From SVFI01 sp045588655 (GTDB lineage Bacteria > Bacillota > Clostridia > Lachnospirales > Lachnospiraceae), in contig JAZNEP010000035.1 of NCBI GenBank assembly GCA_045588655.1, positions 124,001 to 188,000 on the forward strand: a stretch of 64,000 nt of DNA. Direction: 5' to 3'. The translations under genes were made by a program, and so were the position numbers. This document shows, piece by piece, positions 43,441-53,347 of this stretch. Under the pieces are notes generated by a model, which was given only the letters and a program-made list of their open reading frames with translations, was not told where the DNA came from and searched no databases. Numbering within the stretch: position 1 is the first letter of the stretch; every line of letters begins with the position of its first letter.

Positions 43441-44828
43441 TTTTTATCCTTCTTTTGTTTTACTTTCTCATTTTTTGGCTTAGAAGAATCTGATTTAGAG
43501 TCAATGATACTTTGAGTTTCATTATTTTCTTCATCACTATTTGAAATACTAGAATTTGAGCATGTACTCTTGGTTAATTTGATGTAGTTATACTCTTCTA
43601 TGCAATCAATTCGATCCAAATCTAAGTAGTTCGTGGTTGATGTAGAAAGGCCCTTTTTCTTTAGTGAACGACGGACAAACGCCTTACCGAATGCATAGAT
43701 GACAGCAAATACAGGTACTCCGATAGCCATGCCTAAAACACCCCAGTAACCACCAAATAAAGTGATAGAAAAAATAACCCAGAAGCTGGATAATCCTGTT
43801 TTGTCTCCCAAAATTTTAGGGCCAAGAATGTTTCCATCAAATTGTTGTAAAATTAGTATGAAAATTCCAAAGTACAATGCCTGTATGGGATCAACCATTA
43901 AAATGAGGATGATACTTGGAATTGCTCCAATGTATGGTCCAAAGAATGGAATTATGTTTGTAACACCAATAATCAAACTAATCAGCAATGGGTATGGCAT
44001 ATTAAGTAATGTCATACCAATAAAACATAGCAAACCAATAATTAAGGAATCAATCAGTTTTCCATTAATAAAACCGCTAAACGTTGTATGCACAAAGCGT
44101 ATGTTCTTAATGGTTGCATTTGCATTATCGATAGATAAAATGGCATAGATAATCTTTTTACACTGTCCTATAAAGACTTCTTTACTAAGAAGCAGATAGA
44201 TTGATATAACGATACCAATAATAAAATTCCAGGCAATTCGGAACACATTTATAACACTGGAGAATAATGTAGTTGAAACTGATTGTACAAGTTCATTAAG
44301 TTGAGGAAGAAGCTTTGTATTGGCATAGCCCTCAATTTGCGAAGAATATTGTACAATAAGGTCGTTAACTAATGTACTGAGTTTTGGGTTATCTTTGAGT
44401 AGATTTTCAATCCACTTCAATAGATTATTGATATAAGTCGGAAATTGTCCGATAATATTCTGAATACTCTCGATAACCTGAGGTACGATCAGCATACAAA
44501 AGAAATAAAGTACAGTTAATAAGAAAATGACCGTAATCAATGTTGTAATAAGTCGTATTGTTTTTTTGCATTTTCTATTTTTTTCAAGTTTTAGTTTATC
44601 GCATAAAGGAAAAAACAAACTGCGTTCCAACCAATTCACTAATGGCGCCAATAAATATGCAAGAACGAGACCGTCGATAATCGGCATACCTATGCGTATA
44701 ACAGAATCAAAAGCACTTTTAATATTATTCATGTGGAATAAAATATAATAAAAAAGTAACGATGCAGCAACTACTAAAAAAGCTGTGATTCCCCAGTATA
44801 AATATTTGTTGTTTAAACGAAACTTCAT
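43437..44828 (-). CDS. AI-2E family transporter
   Basis: 463 residues with about eight membrane helices. The family signature near residues 300-330 is NIIPFFGPYIGAIPS, and LVAYLLAPLVNWLER-like text lies near the N-terminus (residues 55-69, VLAYLLAPLVNWLER). The last 90 residues are a polar Ser/Asn/Lys-rich cytoplasmic tail, longer than usual. The family includes exporters and Na+/H+ antiporters; AI-2 transport itself is shown for few members. It is coupled to dtd by a 4-base overlap. Confidence 0.88.
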   Translation of the reverse strand: MKFRLNNKYLYWGITAFLVVAASLLFYYILFHMNNIKSAFDSVIRIGMPIIDGLVLAYLLAPLVNWLERSLFFPLCDKLKLEKNRKCKKTIRLITTLITVIFLLTVLYFFCMLIVPQVIESIQNIIGQFPTYINNLLKWIENLLKDNPKLSTLVNDLIVQYSSQIEGYANTKLLPQLNELVQSVSTTLFSSVINVFRIAWNFIIGIVISIYLLLSKEVFIGQCKKIIYAILSIDNANATIKNIRFVHTTFSGFINGKLIDSLIIGLLCFIGMTLLNMPYPLLISLIIGVTNIIPFFGPYIGAIPSIILILMVDPIQALYFGIFILILQQFDGNILGPKILGDKTGLSSFWVIFSITLFGGYWGVLGMAIGVPVFAVIYAFGKAFVRRSLKKKGLSTSTTNYLDLDRIDCIEEYNYIKLTKSTCSNSSISNSDEENNETQSIIDSKSDSSKPKNEKVKQKKDKK

Positions 44829-44875
44829 TGTGGTTTGTTTTTTCCTTCCGATGTATTATTTTATTATTCTAAAAT

Positions 44876-45496
44876 TTATTTTGACTCAAAATCGTCTATG
44901 TATTGTTTGAGGAGATTTACAGTACCATCGATACCGAGCGTACTACTGTTGATAGAGAGATTATAGCTTTCGCTAAATCCCCATCTTTTTGATGTATAGT
45001 AATTATAGTAGCTTTGACGTTGTCTGTCTTTTTTTTGAATCATGTCTTTTGCTTTCGCTTCTGACAAATCGTATTTTTGCATGATTCTCTTTATTTTACA
45101 TGGCATGTCGCCATGAATAAATATGCTTAAACAATTATCATATTCACTTAAAGCATAGTCTGCACAGCGCCCTACAATAATACAAGGGCCTTCATTTGCC
45201 ATTTTTTTAATGGTATCGAACTGCGCCAAAAATACCTTTTGACTGATTGGCATATCAATTAGTCCCGCAGCATTATATCCAAATGAATAGGTATCCATGA
45301 CAAGATTATATAAAAAACTATTAGTTGGTCGTTCATCATGTGTTTGAATTAATTCTTCGCAATAACCACTTTCCTGAGATGCTCTGGTAAGTAACTCTTT
45401 GTCATAGCATGGAATTCCTAATTCTTTTGCAAGCTTTTCACCGATTTCTCTTCCTGCTGATCCAAATTGTCGTCCTATCGTGATAACTGTTTTCAT
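44876..45496 (-). CDS. cytidylate kinase-like family protein
   Basis: 206 residues. MKTVITIGRQFGSAGREIGE holds a P-loop-like GRQFGSAGREIG; IIVGRCADYAL and the HGDMPCKIKRIM region match the cytidylate-kinase-2 (PF13189) family. These are not the housekeeping Cmk; the substrate is unknown. The GAGGG ribosome binding site sits only one base from ATG 45502, so the in-frame ATG 45496 with 7-base spacing is preferred. Confidence 0.85.
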   Translation of the reverse strand: MKTVITIGRQFGSAGREIGEKLAKELGIPCYDKELLTRASQESGYCEELIQTHDERPTNSFLYNLVMDTYSFGYNAAGLIDMPISQKVFLAQFDTIKKMANEGPCIIVGRCADYALSEYDNCLSIFIHGDMPCKIKRIMQKYDLSEAKAKDMIQKKDRQRQSYYNYYTSKRWGFSESYNLSINSSTLGIDGTVNLLKQYIDDFESK

Positions 45497-45555
45497 ATCC
45501 ATACCCTCTTTCTTACTTTTTTTCTATTACATAAAAATATTGATATAACAATATT

Positions 45556-47853
45556 TTATGAACACATTTTATTTAAATATGTATTCTCGAAGGATAATAC
45601 GTCCATAGGTTTGGCAAAGTAATATCCTTGGAACATGTCACATCCAATCTGTGACAAATATTGAACCTGTTCTCTGGTTTCAACACCTTCAGATATTACT
45701 GGCATTCCAAGCTGTTTTGAAAGATTAATAATCATTTGAAGAATTTTTTTGCTACGCTCTTCATCTTTTGATTTTTTCAAAAATACCATATCAATTTTTA
45801 AGATATCGACATGTATGTCTTTTAGCATATTTAGTGAAGAATAGCCGCTTCCAAAGTCATCCATTTCAACAGTAAATCCATAATCACGCAATCGATCAAT
45901 CAATTCTAGTTGACGATCAAAATCAAGAGCTACTGCTGTCTCAGTAATCTCGAGCTTTAAATTTTGAGGAGAAATCTCATATTTTGATATCAGGTCTGTT
46001 AAAATCTTAAAAATGTCCATAAAATAGAAATCTCTAGAGGAAATGTTAACAGAAATATAAAGATGGTCATTTCCTTCTTCTTTCCATTTTTTCAGTTGTT
46101 GACATGCAAGCTCCCATATATGACAGTCAATCTCTGAGATGAGTCCGTTTCTCTCAAACAGTGGGATAAAATCGCCTGGCATAATCATTCCTCGTTCAGG
46201 ATGTTGCCATCTAACAAGTGCCTCTGCACCAAGCATCTGCCCTTCTGTAGACATTTGCGGTTGCAAATACATTTGAATTTGACCGGATGATAGAGCCTGA
46301 TCAAGCTCTTGGATTAGTTGTTGCTCATACATAATGGTGTCACGCATTTTGCTGTTATAATGTGCAACACGCTTGTGATAATCTCCTTTGATGGAGTTAA
46401 TCGCCATGCGGGCCCTGTCGCACATGACAGAAACAGGAATAGATCGGTCTTTAATCTCATAAACACCGATATAGTTGATGGTAGGGAAAGAATGTTGTTT
46501 ATCAATGCAGGTGTCAAATGCTTTTTGTGCATTGTTTGCAAATTCTATCTCGTTATATTTATCCTTTGCAATTAGAATACCAAATACATCGTTCGCAAGA
46601 CGACCATAAAGGACAGCGTCCTTTAGATGCTCTTTTAGCATAGATGCAAAGCTAATCAATAGCTGATCTCCAGTGGAAGTTCCGAAGAAATCGTTGATCA
46701 TTTTGAATTCATGAATATCTGTACAGATGATAAGTAGTTCCTTGTTCGGATAATAACTAATATATTGCTCAGCTTTTTCTATAAAATATTCTTTATTGTA
46801 CAATCCTGTCAGACTATCATGAGCTGCTAAATAGCGTTCTTGATTGAGCTGCTCTAATTCTTTTGTACAATCTTGAAATACAAAATATGCACCTTGAAGT
46901 TGGTCCGAATAATCATAAATCTTCTGTAACTGAATTTTAAAGATTCGAGCCTCATCATTTTGATAGAATTTATGTTCTTTGGTGAAGTCCTTACAATGTT
47001 CCAGAAAGACTTTAGAACACCATTTTGTTACTAAAAGTCCATGGCTATCGGTTAGGTTATTGGAAGGATGAAACCACTCTTCTGCTTTTTTGTTTTGGTA
47101 AATAATTTGCCCATCCGCATCCAGTACAAGTAATGCTGTCGCCATATCCTGTGAAATTTGTAAAATGGTTTTAGGTAATAATTTTTTTGGTGTAAATTGA
47201 AATACACAATAATAGATACAGATGGCCTCAAGTACATATCCAAAAATAGATAAATCCACTACGGATCGATAGGTGAAAAGATTTAAAATACTGAGACCAA
47301 CTAACAATACCGCAATTAACCAATATTTGGAGCGATAATAAAGCGGTGCATGAAATGCTCGGTAAAAGAGACTGAGCAGACACCATATTACAAGCAACAT
47401 AACAAAGCTGTAATGCACGTAAAACATTGGCTGAACATTTAAACAATAATACCCTTCATGTCCAAACCAAATGGTTGGTTGTAATGAAAATAGGTGCTCG
47501 AAGAAAACATTGCACATTAAAGAGGCGGAATCAATAATCAGTAAAAGAATCAAGAGCTTATTGTTTACATGAGTTTCAAACTTGGTCCCGATAAATTCAA
47601 TTGAAAAATAAAGTAAATAGTATAATAACCAATCTGCTGACACAAAATAGGCGCAGTATAAAATCATGGAAAGAAACTCCGAAGAGAGACATAAATTTGC
47701 AATGTTGCAAACAACAATAAAGAATCCGATTTTAAGGATTGAATTTACGATGTCTGCCTGTCTATAGTCATCTTTCTGTTTGTAGATCTTATAAATAAAG
47801 TACCCGATAACAATCAGGGCAAAAGATAAAATTGTGATTAAAAAATATTGCAT
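45556..47853 (-). CDS. membrane-bound c-di-GMP phosphodiesterase with degenerate GGDEF
   Basis: About 765 residues. Seven-helix N-terminal membrane region (to about 225, 7TM histidine-kinase-like), a PAS-like domain (about 232-340), GGDEF domain (about 350-505) and EAL domain (about 515-760). The cyclase signature is LANDVF instead of GGDEF, so synthesis is unlikely. EAL residues are complete: EALVRW, EITET, MDDFGSGYSSL, KIDMVFL, ISEGVET. Expected action: hydrolysis of c-di-GMP in response to an external signal. Upstream ATGs exist, but GGGCGGTG precedes 47853. Confidence 0.85.
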   Translation of the reverse strand: MQYFLITILSFALIVIGYFIYKIYKQKDDYRQADIVNSILKIGFFIVVCNIANLCLSSEFLSMILYCAYFVSADWLLYYLLYFSIEFIGTKFETHVNNKLLILLLIIDSASLMCNVFFEHLFSLQPTIWFGHEGYYCLNVQPMFYVHYSFVMLLVIWCLLSLFYRAFHAPLYYRSKYWLIAVLLVGLSILNLFTYRSVVDLSIFGYVLEAICIYYCVFQFTPKKLLPKTILQISQDMATALLVLDADGQIIYQNKKAEEWFHPSNNLTDSHGLLVTKWCSKVFLEHCKDFTKEHKFYQNDEARIFKIQLQKIYDYSDQLQGAYFVFQDCTKELEQLNQERYLAAHDSLTGLYNKEYFIEKAEQYISYYPNKELLIICTDIHEFKMINDFFGTSTGDQLLISFASMLKEHLKDAVLYGRLANDVFGILIAKDKYNEIEFANNAQKAFDTCIDKQHSFPTINYIGVYEIKDRSIPVSVMCDRARMAINSIKGDYHKRVAHYNSKMRDTIMYEQQLIQELDQALSSGQIQMYLQPQMSTEGQMLGAEALVRWQHPERGMIMPGDFIPLFERNGLISEIDCHIWELACQQLKKWKEEGNDHLYISVNISSRDFYFMDIFKILTDLISKYEISPQNLKLEITETAVALDFDRQLELIDRLRDYGFTVEMDDFGSGYSSLNMLKDIHVDILKIDMVFLKKSKDEERSKKILQMIINLSKQLGMPVISEGVETREQVQYLSQIGCDMFQGYYFAKPMDVLSFENTYLNKMCS

Positions 47854-47919
47854 TGCGTATACACCGCCCATTTGTTGTGTCAAAAATTGCATATGAAATG
47901 GTAAAAATACTCTACTAAT

Positions 47920-47948
47920 AGAATATAATATTTTTAGTGAATAGTCAA
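47920..47948 (-). promoter_or_regulatory. promoter of the EAL gene
   Basis: Minus strand: TTGACT, 17-base spacer, TATTCT. Start of transcription near 47913, which rules out translation starts before that. Confidence 0.75.
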
Positions 47949-48034
47949 CGAAATAACTGCGTTTAACTATTGAAAAATAGTAAAATTGCACAAATAATTT
48001 ACCTAAAAAATAATAGAAAATACGATTGCTAACT

Positions 48035-50218
48035 CTATTGTTGTTTTTGCATCTCAAGCTGTGCTTTTACTAAACGACTGTAGATGCCGTCTTTGCGAAT
48101 GAGTTCATCATGAGAACCAATTTCTGCAATACTATGTCCGTCAATTACAATGAGGCGGTCTGCATTTTGCAGGGTAGAAAGACGATGTGCAATGGCAAAG
48201 GTAGTACGTCCTTTTGTCAGTCTTTCAAGTGCTTTTTGAATCATAAATTCGCTTTCGGTATCGAGACTTGCAGTTGCTTCATCAAGAATCAGTAGCCGAG
48301 GTTGATTTAAAATTGCACGAGCAATGGCAATACGTTGTCTTTCACCGCCGGAGAGGTTAAATCCCTTTTCTCCCACATAGGTATTATATCCGTCTGCTAA
48401 TTTTGAAATGAACTCATGTGCATTGGCCATTTTCGCCGCCATAATTACTTCTTCATAGGATGCATCCGGTTTGGAAAAACGAATATTATTTAAAATTGTG
48501 CCCGAAAACAGAAAGGTTTCCTGAAGAACAACACCAATCTGTGAATGAAACTTAGAAGATTCAATGTTTTTAATATCGTGTCCGTCCACAAGTAAAGCAC
48601 CGTCATCTACCTCATATAGACGCATTAAGAGGTTGATTAAGGTGGATTTTCCGGTTCCTGAAGCACCAACAATACCAATCATCTCGCCTTTTTTTATGGT
48701 TAAATTTAAATCTTCCAGTACAGGCTGGTAAGACTTGTAACCAAAGGTGGCGTGACGAAATTCGATTTCACCTTCCACGTCAAGATCAATCGGATGTTCT
48801 ACATCTGTAATAAATGGTTCTTGATCCATAACATCATTGATACGTTCAATACTGCTAATTAGATCCATAATCATTCTAGGCATATGAGTCATCCAGTTTA
48901 AGTACTGATAAAGAAGCTGTGTATAGGTAATAAACTGTAACAGCTCTCCTGTGGTCATTTCATCCTGTAGAATGTCCAGACCGCCGAAGTATATAACAAG
49001 AAATACACCGGCACCCATGAGGAAATTGACAATCGGGAAAAAGATAGCCCAAAATACTTCATTTTTTGTTTGTATGCGACAAAATTCATTGGCAAGATGA
49101 TTGAACTTGTTTTTCTCATCTTCTTCTTTTCCATATGATTTTACAACGCGCATACCGGAAATTACGTCTTGCAGATTACTGTTGACATCATCGCCTTTTT
49201 TTCTTTGTAAATGAAAACGTCTATGAATATCATTCCAAAACGCATAGGTAAAACCGACAGCGATTGGGATAAACAAGAAACTTAAAATTGCCAGCTTTAC
49301 ATTTAATAACAGCATGAAAATGATATTACAAACAAAGATAAAACAAACTGTAAACATATTACAGAAAGTATCCTGCATAAATTCGCGGATTTTTCCTGTG
49401 TCCGATACAATACGGTTCATCAATTCGCCCGGACGTCGATCGTTGATAAAGCTTAGTGATAAAATTTGGATTTTTGCGAAAAGCTTTTCTCTTAGATCTT
49501 TTGCAATTTTAGCACCGAGCACGGTACAATAGTAACTTTTTAATATGTTAATAATAACAATTCCGATACTTAAAATAAACATGATTCCTAGACATGTAAA
49601 TGCAACAGACATCTTTCCGGTGCCGGTTTTTAATACATCGTCTACCAGATGTTTTTGAACTTCTGGATTTAAAAGTGTTACAACTGCAGCAAGAAACATC
49701 AGTATGAGGATTCCGATAAAATCTTTTTTGTAAGGCGCGGTCATTTGCAGGAAACTCTTCCAGAATCCGCCTTCTTTGGAACAATGAGGACAATACCGGG
49801 TTCCAGGGATTGCTCTTCCGCATTCAGGACAGATTTTTTCATATTCTGTACTAATTACTTCTTCATCACGTCCGGAAATCAGAATGTTAATACCACGTGC
49901 AATATAGGCATAGCGTGACAAATGTTTGGCAGAATACTGTACAATATGACGACTGATTCCGTTGTGCTCGAGCACTAGAAGACCACATCCTATTTTAGCT
50001 TCTGCTTTTGCGTTTCGACAATTTGATAAGTCGATTTTTTCAATTAAAGTTCCTTGTGAGACAAGCCAAATATGTTTTGTACTGACTACAAGATAGCAGT
50101 CAGATTGCCAGGAACCATCTTCGGCAATATCAAAAGGAACGCTATAATAAATTCGTTCATCCTGCATTAATTCAATACAGGATACTGCTTCTTTCGGCAG
50201 TTTAAAATTTAATATCAT
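48035..50218 (-). CDS. ABC exporter half-subunit with N-terminal sensor-like domain and zinc ribbon
   Basis: 727 residues. Residues 1-130 form a soluble beta-rich domain not seen in standard exporters, then a zinc ribbon CPECGRAIPGTRYCPHC (about 135-151), six membrane helices (about 165-450) and the nucleotide-binding domain with Walker A GASGTGKST, signature LSGGERQR and Walker B LLILDEATASLD. ATPase residues are intact. Together with the 50767 gene it should form a heterodimeric exporter, with DUF1854 between them (13-base gap). Substrate unknown. Confidence 0.88.
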   Translation of the reverse strand: MILNFKLPKEAVSCIELMQDERIYYSVPFDIAEDGSWQSDCYLVVSTKHIWLVSQGTLIEKIDLSNCRNAKAEAKIGCGLLVLEHNGISRHIVQYSAKHLSRYAYIARGINILISGRDEEVISTEYEKICPECGRAIPGTRYCPHCSKEGGFWKSFLQMTAPYKKDFIGILILMFLAAVVTLLNPEVQKHLVDDVLKTGTGKMSVAFTCLGIMFILSIGIVIINILKSYYCTVLGAKIAKDLREKLFAKIQILSLSFINDRRPGELMNRIVSDTGKIREFMQDTFCNMFTVCFIFVCNIIFMLLLNVKLAILSFLFIPIAVGFTYAFWNDIHRRFHLQRKKGDDVNSNLQDVISGMRVVKSYGKEEDEKNKFNHLANEFCRIQTKNEVFWAIFFPIVNFLMGAGVFLVIYFGGLDILQDEMTTGELLQFITYTQLLYQYLNWMTHMPRMIMDLISSIERINDVMDQEPFITDVEHPIDLDVEGEIEFRHATFGYKSYQPVLEDLNLTIKKGEMIGIVGASGTGKSTLINLLMRLYEVDDGALLVDGHDIKNIESSKFHSQIGVVLQETFLFSGTILNNIRFSKPDASYEEVIMAAKMANAHEFISKLADGYNTYVGEKGFNLSGGERQRIAIARAILNQPRLLILDEATASLDTESEFMIQKALERLTKGRTTFAIAHRLSTLQNADRLIVIDGHSIAEIGSHDELIRKDGIYSRLVKAQLEMQKQQ

Positions 50219-50231
50219 AGTTACCTCCGGT

Positions 50232-50774
50232 TTACAGGAATAAATCTAATTTACGTTGTTCTTTTTGTGATAAGCGAAATACGTCCGCAATTTCAAATCG
50301 GTTTTCGTCCAGATCAGTGATAAGAAGACGGCTGTCGGTCAGTCGAACAACGGCGTTACTTCCCATGTTGATGGTAAATCTGCATTCACCACGATCAGTT
50401 ACTACATGAAAATATGCATAACCGTATTCATCTTTAATATCAATGATTTTTTGAATCAGTGGTGTGAAATAACGCAAATTTAATTGCTCTTCCAACATTT
50501 GGCGAGTTTCCTTTGAAACTTTAGATAAGTCTTCGATTACGCCGATTTCCTTGGAACGTTCATCTAAAGTTCGAATAGAGATGAACTTATTAGGATCTGT
50601 AAATGGAAAAAGACGAACAACCTGAACACGGTCCCACATTTTACCATTTAATTTCAAACTCACAAATCCGCCTTTTGTTCTTTCAAATGTAGCATTATCT
50701 TTAGTGAGATAACGCAGTTCTGTCATCTCTTCCACTTCTGCTTCCATCTGTTCTATTTTAAAATCTTTACTCAT
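50232..50774 (-). CDS. DUF1854 family protein
   Basis: 180 residues, single DUF1854 domain (about 15-178: WDRVQVVRLFPFTDPNKFIS, RYFTPLIQKI, FHVVTDRGECRF). DUF1854 proteins are known beside ABC exporters, including in proteobacterial cyanophycin-associated loci; no cyanophycin gene is seen here. The start overlaps the first ABC gene by 8 bases and the end lies 13 bases before the second, so it is made in step with both. Accessory or regulatory subunit is the likely role. Confidence 0.82.
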   Translation of the reverse strand: MSKDFKIEQMEAEVEEMTELRYLTKDNATFERTKGGFVSLKLNGKMWDRVQVVRLFPFTDPNKFISIRTLDERSKEIGVIEDLSKVSKETRQMLEEQLNLRYFTPLIQKIIDIKDEYGYAYFHVVTDRGECRFTINMGSNAVVRLTDSRLLITDLDENRFEIADVFRLSQKEQRKLDLFL

Positions 50775-53109
50775 TTTCAGTTTCTCCTTTCAATGCAAGT
50801 GATTTCGTCTGAAGCTCCAGAAGTTTGAAATAGATTCCACCTAAAGCTTCCAGTTCACTGTGAGTTCCTTCTTCAACAATTCGACCATTATCTATGACTA
50901 CCAGACGATCCGCATCTCTTAACGTGGATAAGCGGTGTGCAATTGACAAGGTAGTTCTGCCTTTGACAAGGTAGGTCAAAGATTTTTGAATGGCCTTTTC
51001 TGTCTCAGTATCCACGCTTGCTGTAGCTTCATCTAAGATTAGAATCTTTGGGTTGGCAAGAATGGCTCTTGCAATAGAGATTCGCTGTTTCTCACCACCA
51101 GACAAATCCTTACCGGAAGCACCGATGACAGTATCGTATCCATCTGTCATATTTGAGATAAACTCATGGGCACTGGCCAATATTGCAGCGTTGACAATAT
51201 CAGTTCGTGTAGCTTCTGGATTGGCGTATGCAATGTTTTCTGCTACTGTTCCCATAAAAATATAGGTATCTTGAGAAACCATGGCTACATTTCGGCGTAA
51301 ATCACGAAACGCAAGGTCTTTTACATCAATATTATCTAAACGAATGGTACCTTCGTTGGTATCGTACAAGCGAGAAATCAAATTAACCAAGGTAGTCTTT
51401 CCGGCACCGGAACGCCCAACAATACCAAGCATTTCACCCGGCTTCACATGTAAATTAATATCTTTAAGAATAGGAGTATTTAATTCATATCCGAATGTCA
51501 CATGATCAAGTTGGATTTCACCGCGTGGACTGTTTAAGTGAATCGGATGATCTATTTCCTGAATGTCAGGAATTGCGTCCATAATCTCAAATATACGTTG
51601 TGCAGAGTTAATGCTGTCAGACCACATATGAAATACACGTGAAAAGAAATTCATTGGTCCATTTAATTGTGCAACATAACCGACAAATGTAATCAGTACA
51701 CCAAGTTCGATATTTCCGGTATTCATAAGAAGGATAACACCAAGAATCCATACCCAGATATTGGAAATTTCCTGGACCAGATTATATAAAATTGTAAATC
51801 GATTATTGTATTTTACGATTCTTACTTCTGCATCACGTAAATATTCATTTGGTCCTTCAAAATGTTGCTTTTCCTGTTCCTGCTGACCAAATGATTTAAC
51901 GACACGAGCACCTGTTAAATTATCGTTTACACGCGTATTCACAGAGCGTTCTGCACGGTGACGTCTTCCGAAGAGACTCCATAATTTTGGCTTTAACTTA
52001 ACACTCATTACAACAAGAAGTGGTAACAGAATACAAGCAGCCAGTGCCATCGGCCAATTTAGTCGGAACATTACCACAAAGGATGAAATAATGGTAAAAC
52101 CATGTACAAATATGTAAGGGAAACCATCTAAATAAAAATAGGTTACACGATCCGCATCACTAAGAACGCGAGTCATAAGGCTTCCGGTTTGTTTGCTTGT
52201 AAAAAAGTTAATTGAGAGATTTCCCATGGCTGAAAATACATCTTCTTTGATATCACGAATCGTTTCCGCTACAATCTGTGCCATGAGCGTTCCCTGAATC
52301 AGAGCCACCAGTTGTTGAACGATTTTAGAAAGCAACATAACTAACACTAAAAGACCAAGTGCAAGTGTATACTCTCCTGCTATTCCATACTTAGCCAAGA
52401 AAGTATCGTCTTTGGCTAAAATACTGTCATATAATACAGTGCCGCTTAAATATGGCCAGACTAAATTCATTCCTGCTGCAGCAAAGTAACATACAAACAG
52501 AATAAGGAGTTTCCATTTGTAACGTAAGAAATAATTCATCGTACGCATGAAAATGGAACGTTTATTCATACATTTAGGACATATTTTTCGTTTTGGATCC
52601 GGATACATGGTACCACATACCGGACAGTATGCTTCAGAATCCTCTTCTTTTTCTGCAGCCGCTTCAAGGTCATCTGCAGCACTAGGATCTTTCTTTAATG
52701 TTTTATAACTTTTTAGAAAGATATTCATTTGCTCCAGATACAAATTGGTTAAAGCACCGATTCGCAACTGAATTCCCTGATGATATATGGTTACCAGATT
52801 TGTTGCGACCTGTTTTTCAATTTTCATATGAGCAGTTTCATTTAGTGGCAACAATTTATAGGCGTATTCCAAGGTATCTTCACCGTATTCTACGTCTTTA
52901 CTCTTTGTTCCGCGAAAATAACGTATACGGTTTCCTATCGGTTCGCTAGTTACAATACCTAGTGTATCTGCAGTCAAAAACAAATAACCGCTAATGTATT
53001 CACAGGCTTCCGATAAATCGATAGGACATACTTCTATGATATCGGATGCACGAATGCCCTGTGATTTTAGTAAATCCAGTACACGTACCGGTAACTTATT
53101 TTCTTTCAT
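50767..53109 (-). CDS. ABC exporter half-subunit with zinc ribbon, first gene of attenuated operon
   Basis: 780 residues. N-terminal soluble domain (about 1-150), acidic linker, zinc ribbon CPVCGTMYPDPKRKICPKC (about 161-179), six membrane helices (about 195-490) and nucleotide-binding domain: Walker A GRSGAGKTT, signature LSGGEKQR, Walker B ILILDEATASVD. ATG 53109 with TGGAGG at 5-base spacing is chosen over ATG 53121, which would precede that site. No promoter lies between its start and the terminator at 53158, so expression depends on read-through from 53405. Substrate unknown; drug or peptide export is inferred from the regulation. Confidence 0.88.
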   Translation of the reverse strand: MKENKLPVRVLDLLKSQGIRASDIIEVCPIDLSEACEYISGYLFLTADTLGIVTSEPIGNRIRYFRGTKSKDVEYGEDTLEYAYKLLPLNETAHMKIEKQVATNLVTIYHQGIQLRIGALTNLYLEQMNIFLKSYKTLKKDPSAADDLEAAAEKEEDSEAYCPVCGTMYPDPKRKICPKCMNKRSIFMRTMNYFLRYKWKLLILFVCYFAAAGMNLVWPYLSGTVLYDSILAKDDTFLAKYGIAGEYTLALGLLVLVMLLSKIVQQLVALIQGTLMAQIVAETIRDIKEDVFSAMGNLSINFFTSKQTGSLMTRVLSDADRVTYFYLDGFPYIFVHGFTIISSFVVMFRLNWPMALAACILLPLLVVMSVKLKPKLWSLFGRRHRAERSVNTRVNDNLTGARVVKSFGQQEQEKQHFEGPNEYLRDAEVRIVKYNNRFTILYNLVQEISNIWVWILGVILLMNTGNIELGVLITFVGYVAQLNGPMNFFSRVFHMWSDSINSAQRIFEIMDAIPDIQEIDHPIHLNSPRGEIQLDHVTFGYELNTPILKDINLHVKPGEMLGIVGRSGAGKTTLVNLISRLYDTNEGTIRLDNIDVKDLAFRDLRRNVAMVSQDTYIFMGTVAENIAYANPEATRTDIVNAAILASAHEFISNMTDGYDTVIGASGKDLSGGEKQRISIARAILANPKILILDEATASVDTETEKAIQKSLTYLVKGRTTLSIAHRLSTLRDADRLVVIDNGRIVEEGTHSELEALGGIYFKLLELQTKSLALKGETENE

Positions 53110-53157
53110 AATAACCTCCATTCTGTCACATATGTTCTGTCAATTGATTTTGGGTAT

Positions 53158-53190
53158 AAAAAAAGATTCCTGAAATTATTTCAGAAATCT
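53158..53190 (-). terminator. attenuator terminator upstream of the ABC operon
   Basis: Minus strand: AGATTTCTGAAA (53190-53179), loop TAA, TTTCAGGAATCT (53175-53164; one G-U), then TTTTTT (53163-53158). It lies between the leader ORF and the first ABC gene, in the same direction. Confidence 0.9.
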
Positions 53191-53290
53191 GTCAAACCAC
53201 ATAATAGATATGAAAAGGCATAAAATTTTACCCAAATAAACTTCATGCAAAATCATATAAAGGAGGTTGCACAACATGATCTCTGAAATA
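53177..53290 (-). promoter_or_regulatory. antiterminator pairing between leader ORF and terminator
   Basis: Leader segment TATTTCAGAGATC (minus strand 53290-53278, codons 20-23 of the leader ORF plus one base) pairs with terminator 5' arm GATTTCTGAAATA (53189-53177) over 13 bases with one G-U. This structure excludes the terminator. A separate 9-base perfect complement links the leader Shine-Dalgarno (53362-53354) to ACCTCCTTT (53267-53259) in codons 27-30. Confidence 0.75.
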
Positions 53291-53347
53291 TGAATCGTTT
53301 TTCGGCAAATGTTTTTTCACCATAAAATAAGTTCTAATCTTAGTCAT
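53243..53347 (-). CDS. 34-residue leader peptide
   Basis: ORF of 34 codons with a very strong ribosome binding site AAAGGAGGTG (53362-53353), about 50 bases after a consensus promoter. Peptide starts MTKIRTYFMVKKHLPKND and ends HVVQPPLYDFA; basic in the first half, with a Pro-Pro near the end. It lies entirely between promoter and attenuator. The sequence is unfamiliar to me. Likely acts by where the ribosome pauses on it, not as a free protein. Confidence 0.75.
   Translation of the reverse strand: MTKIRTYFMVKKHLPKNDSYFRDHVVQPPLYDFA

Noticed and set aside
47892..48057. Longer N-terminus for the EAL protein (starts at 48057 or 47892).
   Set aside because: A good promoter at 47920-47948 places the transcript start near 47913, and the best ribosome binding site is at 47853.
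53143..53148. TTGACA as a -35 directly before the first ABC gene.
   Set aside because: No -10 hexamer is found at 15-19 bases; the region there is the ribosome binding site itself.
53259..53296. Plus-strand AAAGGAGG followed by a 5-codon ORF (ATG at 53276).
   Set aside because: It is the reverse complement of leader codons that match the leader ribosome binding site; no plus-strand promoter or longer frame is present.
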